The notes under the pieces: model-generated
The model's database searches: none
Told to the model about the DNA's origin: nothing
What the model saw: only the letters and a program-made list of their open reading frames with translations
From: Hymenoscyphus infarciens
Taxonomy: Eukaryota; Ascomycota; Leotiomycetes; Helotiales; Helotiaceae
Direction: 5' to 3'
Length of the DNA: 64,000 nt
Assembly (NCBI GenBank): GCA_001414345.1
Contig: LLCB01000075.1
Coordinates: 124,001-188,000, forward strand
In this document: piece after piece, positions 32,571 through 45,338 of the stretch
Layout: each line of letters begins with the position of its first letter
Position numbering within the stretch: position 1 is the first letter of the stretch
Program-made: the position numbers and the translations under genes

Positions 32571-34168
32571 ATGCTTCCCATAATGGTCCAGCTGTCTTCA
32601 GAAGAAAATGAGCTTTCGAGCTCCGCGTCTTCTGAGTCGTCTTCAGGAGAAAGCGAGTCCCCAAGCTTCTCGTCTTCAGATGACAATCCAAAGGAAGAAG
32701 CAATTCTACTTCGTAACCGTCATTTGGACTTTCTCAAGAAAGTAACAGATCAACACGAGGCAACCACGACTCTAATATTCGCAGCACCACTTCTCGAACA
32801 CTTCAAGCAGGCTTCGACTGAAGATGCCGCAACCGCATTTTCCCAGTATGGACTATTGGCAGGCCGAGCAGAGGCACTAGAAGATGACAATGGAAATACC
32901 TGATGATGGTGGCTTGCCATGTGAGGCTGCATTCCTATCATCCAACGCCAACATCAAGGTGAGAGTGCTGTGTGCGCCAACGAACATTAGGACCATCAGA
33001 GAAAGTGGCACTATCCAAATGCAATTGTCCCACGCTAAGATTACTTCAGAAAATGTATAGTTCTTTGCCAAACGTGGTGGTCGAGCCTTTGGAAATTAGA
33101 CAAAGCGATTTGAACACGAAACGCATGCTCGACCTCATGGCTGTGAAGCAAGATGACGGGCCAGTGCCGCACACAGTCTACCGAACTCTCCGGGAGATGC
33201 GTAAGGAGCAGCAGAGGGTCGGCGAGTCGTTCGATTATTTCGATTTCAAATACAGAGTGTACGAAGAAAATTTGAACCCATCGCAACTTCAGCCATTACT
33301 ACAGCGTCTCGATACACTTGAGAGCTTTATGCCTGATCCCAACAAAGCAATCTACCAGGACAGAAAGAAGGACAAGAAGAACAAGCGTGTAGTTGTGAGA
33401 AAAGGGAACGATTGGACATCGAAGGTAGGCGCTATCTCCACCTTTTCAGGAACGGGACTGACCAAATCATAGCCGGGCTGCCTCACAATAGTCGACCTGT
33501 CGTGCCCTTGTATAACACCGGAGAGCGCCTGCAGTTTTTTCAGCATATGCATGAGCTTATTCCTGGACCAACCTGCGAATGTTGGCAGAGTAATCGCTTT
33601 GGACGAGGCTCATAAGGTATGTTTGCTCTCGCCCACCCCGCGTGGCTGGCACGCTCTAACATCCAGCCAGTATATGAATAAATCCGTCGAGGCATCATCG
33701 CTCACAGAAGGCCTTCTGTCAATCATCCGCCTGCAACGTCATCTCGGCGCGCGGGTTATCATTTCGACCCAAGAGCCCACCATCTCTCCGAGATTTGTTG
33801 GATTTATCCTCCGTGACCATTGTGCATCGGTTCACGTCTCCAGAATGGCTTTGCGCTTTCGAACAACATCTCGCCGGGCCGGCGGCAGCGTATGCAATCG
33901 ACGACGAAGAGACAGGCAGAAAGCCGAAGGGCCTTTCCAAGCAGATTTTCGCCGATATCGTGCGGTTGAGGGTACTCGAGTAGGGGAGGCATTGCTGTTT
34001 TCGCCCGGTGCTGCGATGAGTTTCGAGGCCGACCAAGAGGGGGTCCAACGGTTGAAGCGACTTGGAGCCAGATACTTGAAGATGAGGGTTCGGGAGATAG
34101 TTTTGTTTAGTTCCGAAGTGGCTCCGCATCCGATTTCCGGTCCGGTCATCGGATCTCCTGGTAGTTGA
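32571..34168 (+). pseudogene. fungal P-loop ATPase relic without Walker A
   Basis: This resembles a large expanded fungal NTPase family. It begins with a Ser/Glu-rich head and LRNRHLDFLKKVTDQHE. After GLLAG the frame jumps directly to GGLPCEAAFLSSN, IKVRVLCAPTNIRTIRE and LPNVVVEPLEIRQSDLNTKR, so the Walker A segment usually found between them is missing. Introns at about 33004-33048, at 33425-33471 and at 33617-33670 still splice cleanly, giving DWTSK-PGCLTIVDLSCPC, then the Walker B-like RVIALDEAHK, then YMNKSVEASSLTEGLLS and RVIISTQEPTISP. A one-base gain near 33794 and an apparent 8-base gain near 33976 shift frame within LLDLSSVTIVHRFTSPEWL and before GEALLFSPGA. The gene cannot make an active ATPase. 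Confidence 0.75.
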
Positions 34169-34420
34169 ATAATTTTGACCTGTATCTAAACTTGATTCAA
34201 GTAAAATGCTTTCCAAGAAAACACAAGTTTCGAAATCAAACGCTTCATACTATGTATATGCGTGAGGAGATTCGAAGATATTCCAGATCCCAAAACATCC
34301 CACCTGACCCAGAGCCGAGGTCCAACCGCAAATAAATCCGACACCTCGTCGAGCCCTTTAACTTGCGAGTAAACAACCTCACGTCAAAGAAGATCGACAT
34401 ATGTCAGGTATACAGCAGTC

Positions 34421-36600
34421 ATGAATGTAAGGCTTCGACCTTTATACTCAAGGTGGCCTCTCAAGGCTACACTTGTGCCCCACACTATCCAGCGTGGTAA
34501 ATGGTACTCCTTGAAAGCAGTATCGACACCCAACCGCCTCAAGTCAGGTCTGCCAATAGAAGCAGGCTCACGCAAATTCTCAAGGTCGGCGATTTCTTCC
34601 CAGATGACTTCGAGAGAGATACCCAAATCGCCTGTACATCCTGACCTACACCATTCATACGAGGTAGACGCCGAAATTCAAGGCATCTCACAACCATCCG
34701 ATTCACTTCAAACATCTTGGCGGCATGAAGATGCAGTCAGACGTATAGATGGCCAACCGTTCTGGGAGCAACGTGGCGTTCCTATACAGCTCGCTGGAAC
34801 AGGAGATGATGATATTGCCTCTAAGACAAATTTCATGTAGGTGCTCATGGGAAGTCTGGCTGGCTACCCACGTGCTAATCCTTCATGTACAGGCCAAATA
34901 TTTGGTTGAGGTGAGCATGTTGTCCATGTTCCAATGAGAACACCGCTAAACTACTCGCTCAGAGAAAACTGTCTTTGTAAAGAATGTATCAATGGTGATA
35001 CGATGCAACGAGCGGTGGATACCTTTTCCGTAAGTCCAGCATTGTACCATGTCTATCAAGCACATCACTAAAGGGCAACTAGATCCCGGAAGACATCAGG
35101 CCTAGTAAGGTTGTAACAGCAAAGTTAGGCCTTCGAATTACGTGTAATCAGCCTCCCATCTCTATTACCTTTCGCCACTAACTTCATCAGGGGATGACGG
35201 ACATCAAAGTCTCTATCCTTGGTCTTGGATTATGGGTCATAGACAGAATAGACTTAAACAGGAAGATCCTGACACGTAAGTCACTAGCTCCTAACAGCCA
35301 TTTCTTCGGTTTCTATACTTACTTGGAACAGACGTGAGTACTGGGGTGCTGAAATCAGTGAAAACCCACCATCCGTACATTACGATGAAATCATGGCGAG
35401 CGATGCTGGCGTAGGCGCCTGGACAGAAAAAATAGTACGCAATCTTTCTCACCAAACAAATACCAACTAACAGCATCACAGCGGAAATATGGGTTTTGCT
35501 ACGTAGACGGATGCCCAATCTCCCCCGAGAAAACCGAGGAGCTACTCAGAAGAATCTCTTTCATTCGGGAAACTCATTACGGTATACCTCCATCCAATTT
35601 TCTTTCATTGTCATTTTCACCCTTACTGAATCTCTGGACTAGGCGGATTCTACGATTTTACCTCGGACCTAACCATGAAAGATACCGCCTATACCAGCCT
35701 CGCTCTTCCCGCCCACACAGATACCACCTACTTCACCGAGCCAGCCGGGCTCCAAATGTTCCACCTCCTCTCGCACACTGACGGCACAGGCGGGACCTCC
35801 CTCCTTGTAGATGGATTTAAAGCAGCCAGAACTCTTTTCAAGGAAGACAAAGACTCCTTCAAAACACTAGCCGGGTTCTATATAACCGCCCACGCCAGCG
35901 GAAACCAAGGGATAACCATCACCCCAGCCCAGAAATTCTCGGTCATTGAGCATCCTGGAAAAGATATACGGAGGCCGGAAGCAGTTAATCGAATAAGATG
36001 GAACAACGATGATCGAACCGCGATACCTCTGAATCACAGGACCGAGAACTGGTATATAGCTGCGCGGAAGTTTAACAATATCTTGAAGAGGAAGGATATG
36101 GAATACTGGGCACAGCTGGAGCCTGGAAGACCATTGAGTATGTACTCCCCGAAACACAACAAGCCCTATTTCATCCTCATCGCTCCTCATAATTCCCTCT
36201 CGAACTAAATTTCTAACACCAATTCCAGTCTTTGACAACTGGCGCGTTCTCCATGGCCGCTCGTCATTTACCGGAAAAAGAAGAATATGCGGAGGTTACA
36301 GTACGCCCCCCTTCCTCCCTCAAAAATCTGTCTGGTTTCTTTTACTATCATATTCTCTTGCCCTCTCCCCAATACCATACCCCCATGCCCTCTCCATCTC
36401 CCTCACCATACCCTCTCCATTTCATTCTTTCATATTTCCCACCTCCCCACACCATCCCGGTCATAATCCCAATTCAATCCCCAACCCCCAAAATGTCAAA
36501 ATCACCCACTAACCTCCCACCAGTAAACCACGATGACTACCTCTCCCGCTGGCGAAACACAAATTTCACACGTAGAGAAGCCCTCCGTCAAATCCTCTAA
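34421..36600 (+). CDS. trimethyllysine dioxygenase (carnitine biosynthesis)
   Basis: Ten exons, 497 residues. Introns: 34837-34892, 34911-34962, 35030-35082, 35144-35190, 35276-35331, 35435-35481, 35582-35642, 36138-36228 and 36301-36523. Exon 2 is an 18-nt microexon. The spliced protein has the N-terminal zinc-type module of the family (WLRENCLCKEC, with two Cys pairs), a WDDGHQSLYPWSW segment and the Fe/2-oxoglutarate core: AHTDTTYF gives His ~308 and Asp ~310, and DNWRVLHGR gives the second iron His ~457 and Arg. TMLD hydroxylates N6-trimethyllysine, the first step of carnitine synthesis, usually in mitochondria; the basic N-terminus could be a targeting peptide. Gamma-butyrobetaine dioxygenase is the close alternative. 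Frame is intact throughout. Confidence 0.85.
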
Positions 36601-38032
36601 ATTATTTCGACTTTTGTATTTAGAAATCGGGGTTTGCAGTAGAAGGTGGACATGGAAGAAAGCATTAACATTGGAAATCCTGTATGACAATCGTTTGTAG
36701 ATCTGTGGTTTCGAGTATATAAATGTGACGAGGCAGAGAGGGCGTGGTTGAATGGGGGGTTGTATATATTTGCATCGAGAGATTTGCGTACAATGGATTC
36801 TCGCTCACCTGCGCATGAACATACCCAAACTCCAGGGCGATTAACCTACAACCCCTTCAAACATCAGATCAAGTAAACCTAAAACTGTCGTTTCGCGAGT
36901 AAGCTACTGATTTTTGGGTTGTGAGTGAGCTAGCATTTAGCAAGTTAACTACTGGTTTACGAGTAAGCTGCAAATTCCAGGTTTTGTAAGTAAGCTGCAA
37001 ATTTTCAAGTTGTAGATAAGCTAGCAATCAACAAGGTAAGCCACAAACAAATTCTACCTTCTCACCTCACTTTCTCCAGTCAGCCCCCTCCAAAAAAGAA
37101 TTTATGGAAATACACTCTAACAAATATTTGAAGCCTACAAAGAAAATTTTAATCACCAACAGCGACTGAGTCTTTCAACACTGAGTGTGGGTAGGTGACC
37201 TACAAATAGCACTGGAGAAATCCTAGGCGTCGCTATCCACAGGTAACCTGGAGATAGTGAGGCTTTATTTGACACTTCTATTGACAGTTGTTTTGGCCCC
37301 CGATTGAGTAAACGATAAATACATAGCTTGCTCGGTATAATTCTAGCCCCACGTCGAGACAAAGTAAGCTACAATCTATCGCTCTCCCGAGCTTTTCGAA
37401 AATTCCCGGAGAAAAAATACACACCTCTTTTCTCCTGATATTTGTGGTCGCAACTTTTTGGCCTCCACTTTGAAGTAAAGAGTAAGCCGTGGCTCACTCC
37501 CGACTGTTTTGGCGCTGATAATTTCAAAACAATGACCGAGAAAATGCAGAACATTGGATAGTTTACTATTTTTATTTACAATCTAAGCACCTCACTTTCT
37601 CTTTGTGGCTTGACTGTGGAAGCAACGTCATCGCTAAAGGTGAGCAATAGTTGCCATGACGCTTTTTGATGTGTCGATGTGCGCCTCAAGAAATATGGGC
37701 AAAGATTGGCAGCACTAGAAAGCCGATGCGCTATTTACTCCTTGAACTGGTATCCGTGAGACTCTCACTCTCCCCGAGGGCAGCAAAGCCCTCTGTAACG
37801 AGATAGTCCTCCCATAGCATATTTTCCCTTTGAAGATTCAGGATTTTTGATTACTCGGGTTCTTGAATTCCTGTCTTCTTGCCGGAACCAAAATGTTGAG
37901 CATGATTTGATCCAAAGTAGTCCAGCAGAGTAACTCGCGTATTTCAGAACTTTGGTACCATCTTTTTATTCGCACTTATCCTTGGCTCGACGTGGATCTG
38001 CAGTACGTAGTATTCGTATGAGGCTTCTTCAA
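36601..38032. other. intergenic with degenerate short repeats
   Basis: No gene recognised. Contains the GTAAGCT-type repeats at 36896-37050. Confidence 0.45.
36896..37050. repeat. degenerate tandem repeats with (G/A)TAAGCT(A/G)C core
   Basis: About six units of roughly 24-28 bp. Each contains a GTAAGCTGC or GTGAGCTAG-like core followed by an A/T stretch and a GGTT or AGTT end. Confidence 0.6.
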
Positions 38033-39873
38033 TCACTCATCGTCACTATCATCATCCTCATCCCTTGGCTTTATCAGCTTGCTCATGTATGGTCCTAAAT
38101 CGAGTTTCGTAAGTACAGTTCCCCAAGAGAAATAAGATGAACATACCATCAAGCCAATAACCTAGTTTTCTATAGTAATCTCGGGTACCAACTCCGGAGA
38201 TAACGCTGATCTTCTGGCTGCCATGTTCATCCCTAGCAATACGTTCCGCCTCTTCCATCAACAAAGTGCCATAGCCCTGATGTTGGAACTTTCTAGGATC
38301 ACGAGCATGAACCGGAACTGCAGAACCGTAAACATGTAACTCTCGTACAAGACTGGTTGGCTGGCCAGTAAGTTCTGGGCGGAAGGTATGAGTTTTCGAG
38401 CATTTGCGAAGACGAAGAAGTCCGATAAGAATATCCTGTTTAGGGTCCTCATAAGCCAAGAATGTCTCCCAGCCGTTATTTGCAGTGTAGTCTCGACGAA
38501 CAAGTTCAACCTGGGATGGCCGGATTTTGTTTTTGACTTCGTTAATGCCGACTTCTCGTGTTCGCACATCCCGACAAGTGGTTCCAAAGTCCTTCATTCT
38601 GCTCAAAGCCAATTCTCGTAGATTACCATTTTCGACTCCCGAGGTGACAAGCGGCATTGGAATATCTCGCTGGACTCGGTAAATTCGAGTCCAAGGAGGG
38701 ACAAGAGCCAGGATCCGGGCAACTATGTCGATCAGAGCGTTGGGTGTGTAATTCTTGTATCGTCCGGTTCGCCATAATTCGTACAATCCAGTTCCTCTGA
38801 TGACGAGCGTTGGGTAGATTTTAAGTCCATCCGTTCGAAATGCGGGGTTCTCAAAGTATTCCCTGAACTGATCCAAATCTCTCTCCATACCAATATTTGG
38901 CAAATCCGGCATCATATGACTAACAACCTTGAAACCAGCATCCTTTGCAAGACAGAAAGTTTCAGCTACAGATGCAACAGTGTGACCTCTGTTTGTATCT
39001 CTTGCAACATCCTCATAAAGGGATTGCACACCAATTTCCAGTCGGGTACATCCATATCGTAGCATTGCAGACAGATGCGGAGCTAAGCAGTAGTCCGGTC
39101 TTGTTTCGATTGTGATTCCCACACATTTGATATTACTCATCTCTCCAGCCTGAACTGCCTCATCGACGTTGTTTCCCTGATATCCGCTCAGCGCATTGTG
39201 CAATTGAGAAATGAAACCATCTCGGTAGCTTTCAGATAATGACATGAAAGTTCCTCCCATGATAATATATTCGACCTTGTCCACACTATGACCTAATGAC
39301 TTTATCTGATCCACACGCCCTCTCGCTTGTTCGAATGGGTCGTATCGTGCTCGAATCGCTCGCATCGACGTTGGTTCGTAGCCAGTGTATGACTGTGTAG
39401 AATATTCGAAATCGGAATCGGGACCCCCAGGGCAGTAAACGCAGATGTTACCCGTATATGCGATATGTGGGCATCTGTGCGGCTTGCACATAACAGCTAC
39501 AACAGCTATACCAGAAGCACTTCCTAGTTTTTGTTAGTACTGGACTTTGAGTAGAAATTGGGGCGTACTAACTGATTGGCTTTGCAATTAATTTTGGGAG
39601 AATATATTTCTTGTAATGTTCGGGTATGGCAGCAATAATTGCTGTTAGTGGTGGGATATTGCTCAGCCGGTGCTTTTTGGACATTTTAGATCGCAGAGCA
39701 TTGAGATTTACGTCCTTCTTTGGCTTCGAGGGATCTTGCTGGGCTTCGTGGTCCTGGACCAGGAAACTGGCAATATCGGAACATGCTCGAATAAATCGTT
39801 CATTTTCCGGGGGTAGGTTGGGATCTTTGGGCTTCCTCTGCCTCTCCGACACTGTCATAACCTCGGTTGCCAT
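38033..39873 (-). CDS. ELP3: Elongator catalytic subunit Elp3
   Basis: Three exons, 39873-39573, 39523-38147 and 38094-38033, with introns of 49 and 52 nt; 579 residues, close to the usual length. Splicing of intron 1 gives [23 protein letters not shown], the standard Elp3 sequence. A radical-SAM domain holds the iron-sulfur Cys set in [14 protein letters not shown], and also [18 protein letters not shown] and [14 protein letters not shown]-terminal GNAT domain has [16 protein letters not shown] and [14 protein letters not shown]. The protein ends in an acidic EDDDSDDE tail. Elp3 in the six-subunit Elongator complex makes the cm5U modification at wobble U34 of tRNAs. It shares a 301-bp divergent promoter with LSC1. 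Confidence 0.97.
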
Positions 39874-40174
39874 GATGGATGGATTTTCGCCCCTTCGCCC
39901 AGTTATCTTTTATTTGGCCGTGGTTGTGGAATGGAAGATTTGGTGGTTGGAGGGGTAGTTTGTGAGTCGCAAATAAATCTTCAAGCTCCCTCCAAAACCA
40001 AGCCGAGTCCATCGGCGAGTCGGAGCAAGTCGGGGCAAACGGTCCGACGTTTTCTCCGTCAATCTCAGCGACTTGAAGCTTTGGGTTTGTTCCAAACCGA
40101 CAACAACCCTCCTTTTTCAATTCCACACTACTCTCCTCTTCCTTTTTTCCCTGATACCAATTGTCTCCGGCAAG
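39874..40174. promoter_or_regulatory. 301-bp bidirectional promoter, ELP3 / LSC1
   Basis: The two ATGs point away from each other with only 301 bp between, so both core promoters must lie here. The LSC1 side has a C/T-rich leader (CTCCTCTTCCTTTTTTCCC) before its ATG. Confidence 0.7.
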
Positions 40175-41493
<1,319 letters not shown>

Positions 41494-41914
41494 GAGAATT
41501 TTGCGACTTTAGAGATGAGATGAGAATGACGCACATGGAGTGTTAATTGCATTTGGGTGATTGGGTTCTTTCTTGGTCAATACCTTTTCGTGTACAGCTA
41601 GCAAATTCCCCTAACGAGTGAAGAACGCCCTACGCCGGCAGTTCTCGTATTTATACCATGTACTGTACATTTTGTTAGCTGTGAAATTATAGAAAGATGC
41701 GATATAGAGTAAATTAGTTCGATTGAGTATAATGGATTTGGTGAAGAAAGTTGTTGCTGATCAACAATGATCCTTTACGGAGAAATAAGACAACAAGCTG
41801 CGGCGGCAGCCAAAGCTCAAACCAGAGCTTCAAAGCACCCCACTCCGATTTCTAACCACCATCAACACGTCCAAGACACAACAACTCACCACCGCTCTCA
41901 CCACCAAGAACAAG
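41494..41914. other. intergenic, LSC1 3' end to AP-2 mu 5' leader
   Basis: No gene seen. 41800-41914 is a C/A-rich leader (CACCACC words). Confidence 0.55.
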
Positions 41915-43441
41915 ATGCTTTCCGGCATCCTGATCTTCAATCAAAAGGGCGAGAACTTAATATTCCGAGCATTCCGCAACGACTGTCGCCCACGCCTCGC
42001 AGATGTCTTTCGCATCCAGGTCATTTCGAACGCCCAAGTGCGCTCCCCCATCCTGACCCTCGGGAGTACGACCTTCAGCCATGTGAAGCATGAGAATATT
42101 TACCTGGTCGCGATCACGAAAAGTAACGCCAATGCCGCTCTCGTCTTCGAATTCCTATACAGGTTGATTGCGCTAGGGAAGGGGTATTTTGGGAAGTTCG
42201 ATGAAGAGGCTGTCAAGAATAATTTCGTGCTGGTTTATGAGCTTCTAGATGGTTAGTTATTGGTTATGCAAATCCTGCGCTTCTGCGAGAGGAAGACGGC
42301 TGCTGATTATTTCTACAGAAATTCTGGATTTTGGATATCCTCAAAACACCGAGACGGATACCCTCAAGATGTACATTACCACCGAGGGTGTGAAATCGGA
42401 ACGAACAATGGAGGACTCGGCGAAGATTACTATGCAGGCAACCGGCGCTCTCTCATGGAGAAAAGCAGATGTGAAATACCGAAAGAACGAAGCTTTTGTG
42501 GATGTTATCGAAGATGTCAACCTCCTCATGTCAGCCACGGGCACAGTCCTCCGCGCTGATGTCAACGGACAAATCGTAATGCGCGCATACCTTTCCGGAA
42601 CACCAGAATGCAAATTTGGATTGAACGATCGTCTTCTTCTGGATGGGGATAGTCTCTCTTCCCTCCCTTCCGGAAACAGAATGGGAACGAAAGCTACCAA
42701 AGCAGCAGCAGGAAGTGTAACATTGGAGGATTGTCAATTCCACCAGTGTGTCAAGCTTGGGAAATTCGATACGGATCGTATTATTTCCTTCATCCCTCCA
42801 GATGGCGAATTTGAACTCATGCGATACCGTGCGACGGAAAACGTCAACCTACCATTCAAAGTACACGCTATCGTGAACGAAGTAGGAAAAACAAAAGTCG
42901 ACTACAGCATCGCCATCCGAGCCAATTACGGAAGCAAGCTATTCGCCACAAATGTCGTCGTTCGTGTTCCTACCCCCTTGAACACAGCACGAATTACCGA
43001 GCGGTGTACACAAGGAAAAGCCAAATACGAGCCCTCAGAAAACAACATCGTCTGGAAAATTCCCCGTTTCACGGGCCAAAATGAATTCGTCCTCAGCGCA
43101 GAAGCAACATTAACGAGCATGACGAATCAAAAAGCCTGGAGTCGACCGCCATTGAGTCTGAATTTCAGCTTGTTGATGTTTACGAGTTCGGGATTGTTGG
43201 TTCGTTATCTGAAGGTCTTTGAGAAGAGTAATTATTCGAGTGTGAAATGGGTGAGATATATGACCAGAGCTGGAAGTTACGAGATACGGTATGTTTATTT
43301 TCGCCTCTCCTTGCAAAGCTTTATTCCCTTCTTCCCCCCTTGTCCCTACTTCGGCTATGTTTCCCCACCCTCGCCAAAACTTCCACACTCAACAATCCGA
43401 ATTAGGAAGGTCACTAACCACAAGAACGACGTAGATTTTAA
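41915..43441 (+). CDS. AP-2 complex subunit mu
   Basis: Three exons, 41915-42251, 42319-43288 and 43435-43441, introns of 67 and 146 nt; 437 residues. The longin-like N-terminal domain begins MLSGILIFNQKGENLIFRAF and continues through VRSPILTLGSTTF and FEFLYRLIALG. The mu homology domain begins near ATGALSWRKADVKYRKNEAF and includes LSGTPECKFGLND and FIPPDGEFELMRYR. The last exon is only seven nt and completes SYEIRF plus stop. The start motif and NQKGE distinguish AP-2 mu from AP-1 mu. The subunit recognises Yxx-phi cargo in clathrin adaptor complexes at the plasma membrane. Reads as an intact housekeeping gene. Confidence 0.95.
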
Positions 43442-44929
43442 ATTTTGCCCCCCCCCCCTTCGAGTTTAATTTCACACTACCGAGCTTAGCCTCTCGAGCC
43501 GAAGCGGAAGGAAGAACAGACTCAATGCAAGGCGAGGGTTGTTTACAAGATAGGGCTGAGGTCGGGTTTAGGTAGGGAAAGGCGTTCCGGATAAGGCATA
43601 TTCTTCATGTTGATGATTTTCTTATTTTGACATCAAATGAATGAGTACACCAAGACAGACCCTTTGAATGGAAATGTTCTTGGAATTTTGAAAGCACAGC
43701 AATGGCGTAGGTAGCATGGGTGGATGGGCGTTTCTCTTTTTTACGAGAGATGAGATGGTTCTGGGGGAATGTATATAGGTAGATAAATGAGGATTATCTC
43801 TTTTATGAACCCCTTCATTTTCGTTCTTTTGCCACTCGCTTGTTTTTATTGTTGTTCCTGGAGGTGTAATAACTAACCTCCTCCTGGTGGACAATAAACG
43901 CCGCGGTAAATGTCTCGTTAATTCAAACCTACAGCATAATCCAAAGTAGAGATCAAGACAAATGAAGTTGATTACCTAGGCTAACAGTTTGAATTGTTCC
44001 GAGTTTTTAGAATAATTTACTTACATTACCCTAGAAATTTGGACCAAAGAGCTAGGTAGGTAGGCGGACGGATACAAAGCTGCATCGGGAGCAAGGCCGT
44101 GATAATCAATTTTCTCTCTCTCTTTTTCTTTAAGTTGTCGTGGACGTATAGCAAAAGGAAAGTGCCCCGAGACTAAAATTACGACCGCTTTCACGGAAGC
44201 TTGTTTGCAAGCCTCGTACAAGATCGTAGGGTTACATTCTATCTCGTAAAAGCACATTGATAGAAGTTGACTCGTGACTGTCGGGCTGAGGTTTGTACGA
44301 CGCTGCTACGTGTGTGGGTGTCTTTACCAATTTTGGGACCGGTATGGAAAATTTGTCAACGTTTTGCTGCATGATGATTTTGCTGACGAATTCGTGTTTT
44401 GTGGTGTCGGACTTGATACTGGTGGTTCGGTGAATGAGGCTGGAGTTTTACGAGGGAGGGGATTTTGAACTTGTGACATGGCTTTTTGGGGGGGTTTCTG
44501 AATACGTGATGGATGATGGGGAGTTGTAGGGGGATATTTTTGGTTTTACATGGGATTGACTTGGTGAAAATCTTCCAACTTAAGTTTGCTGTCCTCAGTC
44601 ACCTGCTGGGTTGGGGATTTGAACGGGGTAAATGAGAGGCTGTGGGACGTGGGATACTTGCTGTGTGCATGTGAGAGATCATAAAGTCCATGGATCTATG
44701 AGTTGGATCTCGAGAGGCCGGGCTTTTATGTCAATGTAAAAGGCAGATTTCTTGAGCGCCGGTAGCGATGGTTCTTATTAATTGCATATACGTATTAATT
44801 TACGTAGAGCAAGTTTCCGCGGGGGTAGTTTCCCTGTGGGGAAGCGGACAAGTGGTTTCAAGACAGTTCTGAGACCAATTTGAGATTCATATTCAAAGTG
44901 GATATGGGAATATAAAAAAATCTTTGTCC

Positions 44930-45055
44930 TATATTCTATATTCTACAGACGCTTTCTTCTATCTAGGGGTAGCTCTAAGTTCTATATCTATGTTCTATAT
45001 CTATAATCTATAATCTATATCTATGTTGTATAATCTATAATCTATAATCTATACA
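44930..45055. repeat. CTATAATCTATAT-type simple repeat
   Basis: Interspersed CTATATTCTATA, TCTATATCTAT and ATAATCTATAATCTA words make an imperfect microsatellite of about 125 bp. Confidence 0.85.
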
Positions 45056-45271
45056 AAAAGAAGAAACGAGAAAGAAAACGTTACATCATAAACCACAATA
45101 CAGTAAAGCAGAGATTACAAGGATACACAAGAAGTAGAAAAGATAGAAATACAAGATCTAACAACAAACGATGTCCAGCCCACCAAAAAGAAAAAATACA
45201 AGAAGAGAACCTTTAAAAAAACCAAGAACCTACTAGCCATATACAAAGAAACGAACACACTTATCGAACAC

Positions 45272-45325
45272 CCTCTCTCTCATCCACCTCCTCCTCTCTC
45301 TCATCCACCTCCTCCTCTCTCTCTA
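45272..45325. repeat. 21-bp pyrimidine-rich tandem repeat
   Basis: CATCCACCTCCTCCTCTCTCT occurs at 45281 and 45302, with flanking CTCTCT. It lies just downstream of the minus-strand oxygenase stop. Confidence 0.8.
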
Positions 45326-45338
45326 ACGCCCTCTTTAT

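Larger units (their letters stand above)
43442..45338. other. 1.9-kb gene-free region
   Basis: Short frames only. Contains a CTATAT-rich simple repeat (44930-45055) and a pyrimidine repeat (45272-45325). Nothing else recognised. Confidence 0.5.

Noticed and set aside
35101..35195. Apparent frameshift in the trimethyllysine dioxygenase gene
   Set aside because: It disappears when donor GTAATC at 35144 is used instead of GTGTAA; the splice then gives the conserved Trp-Asp-Asp-Gly-His.
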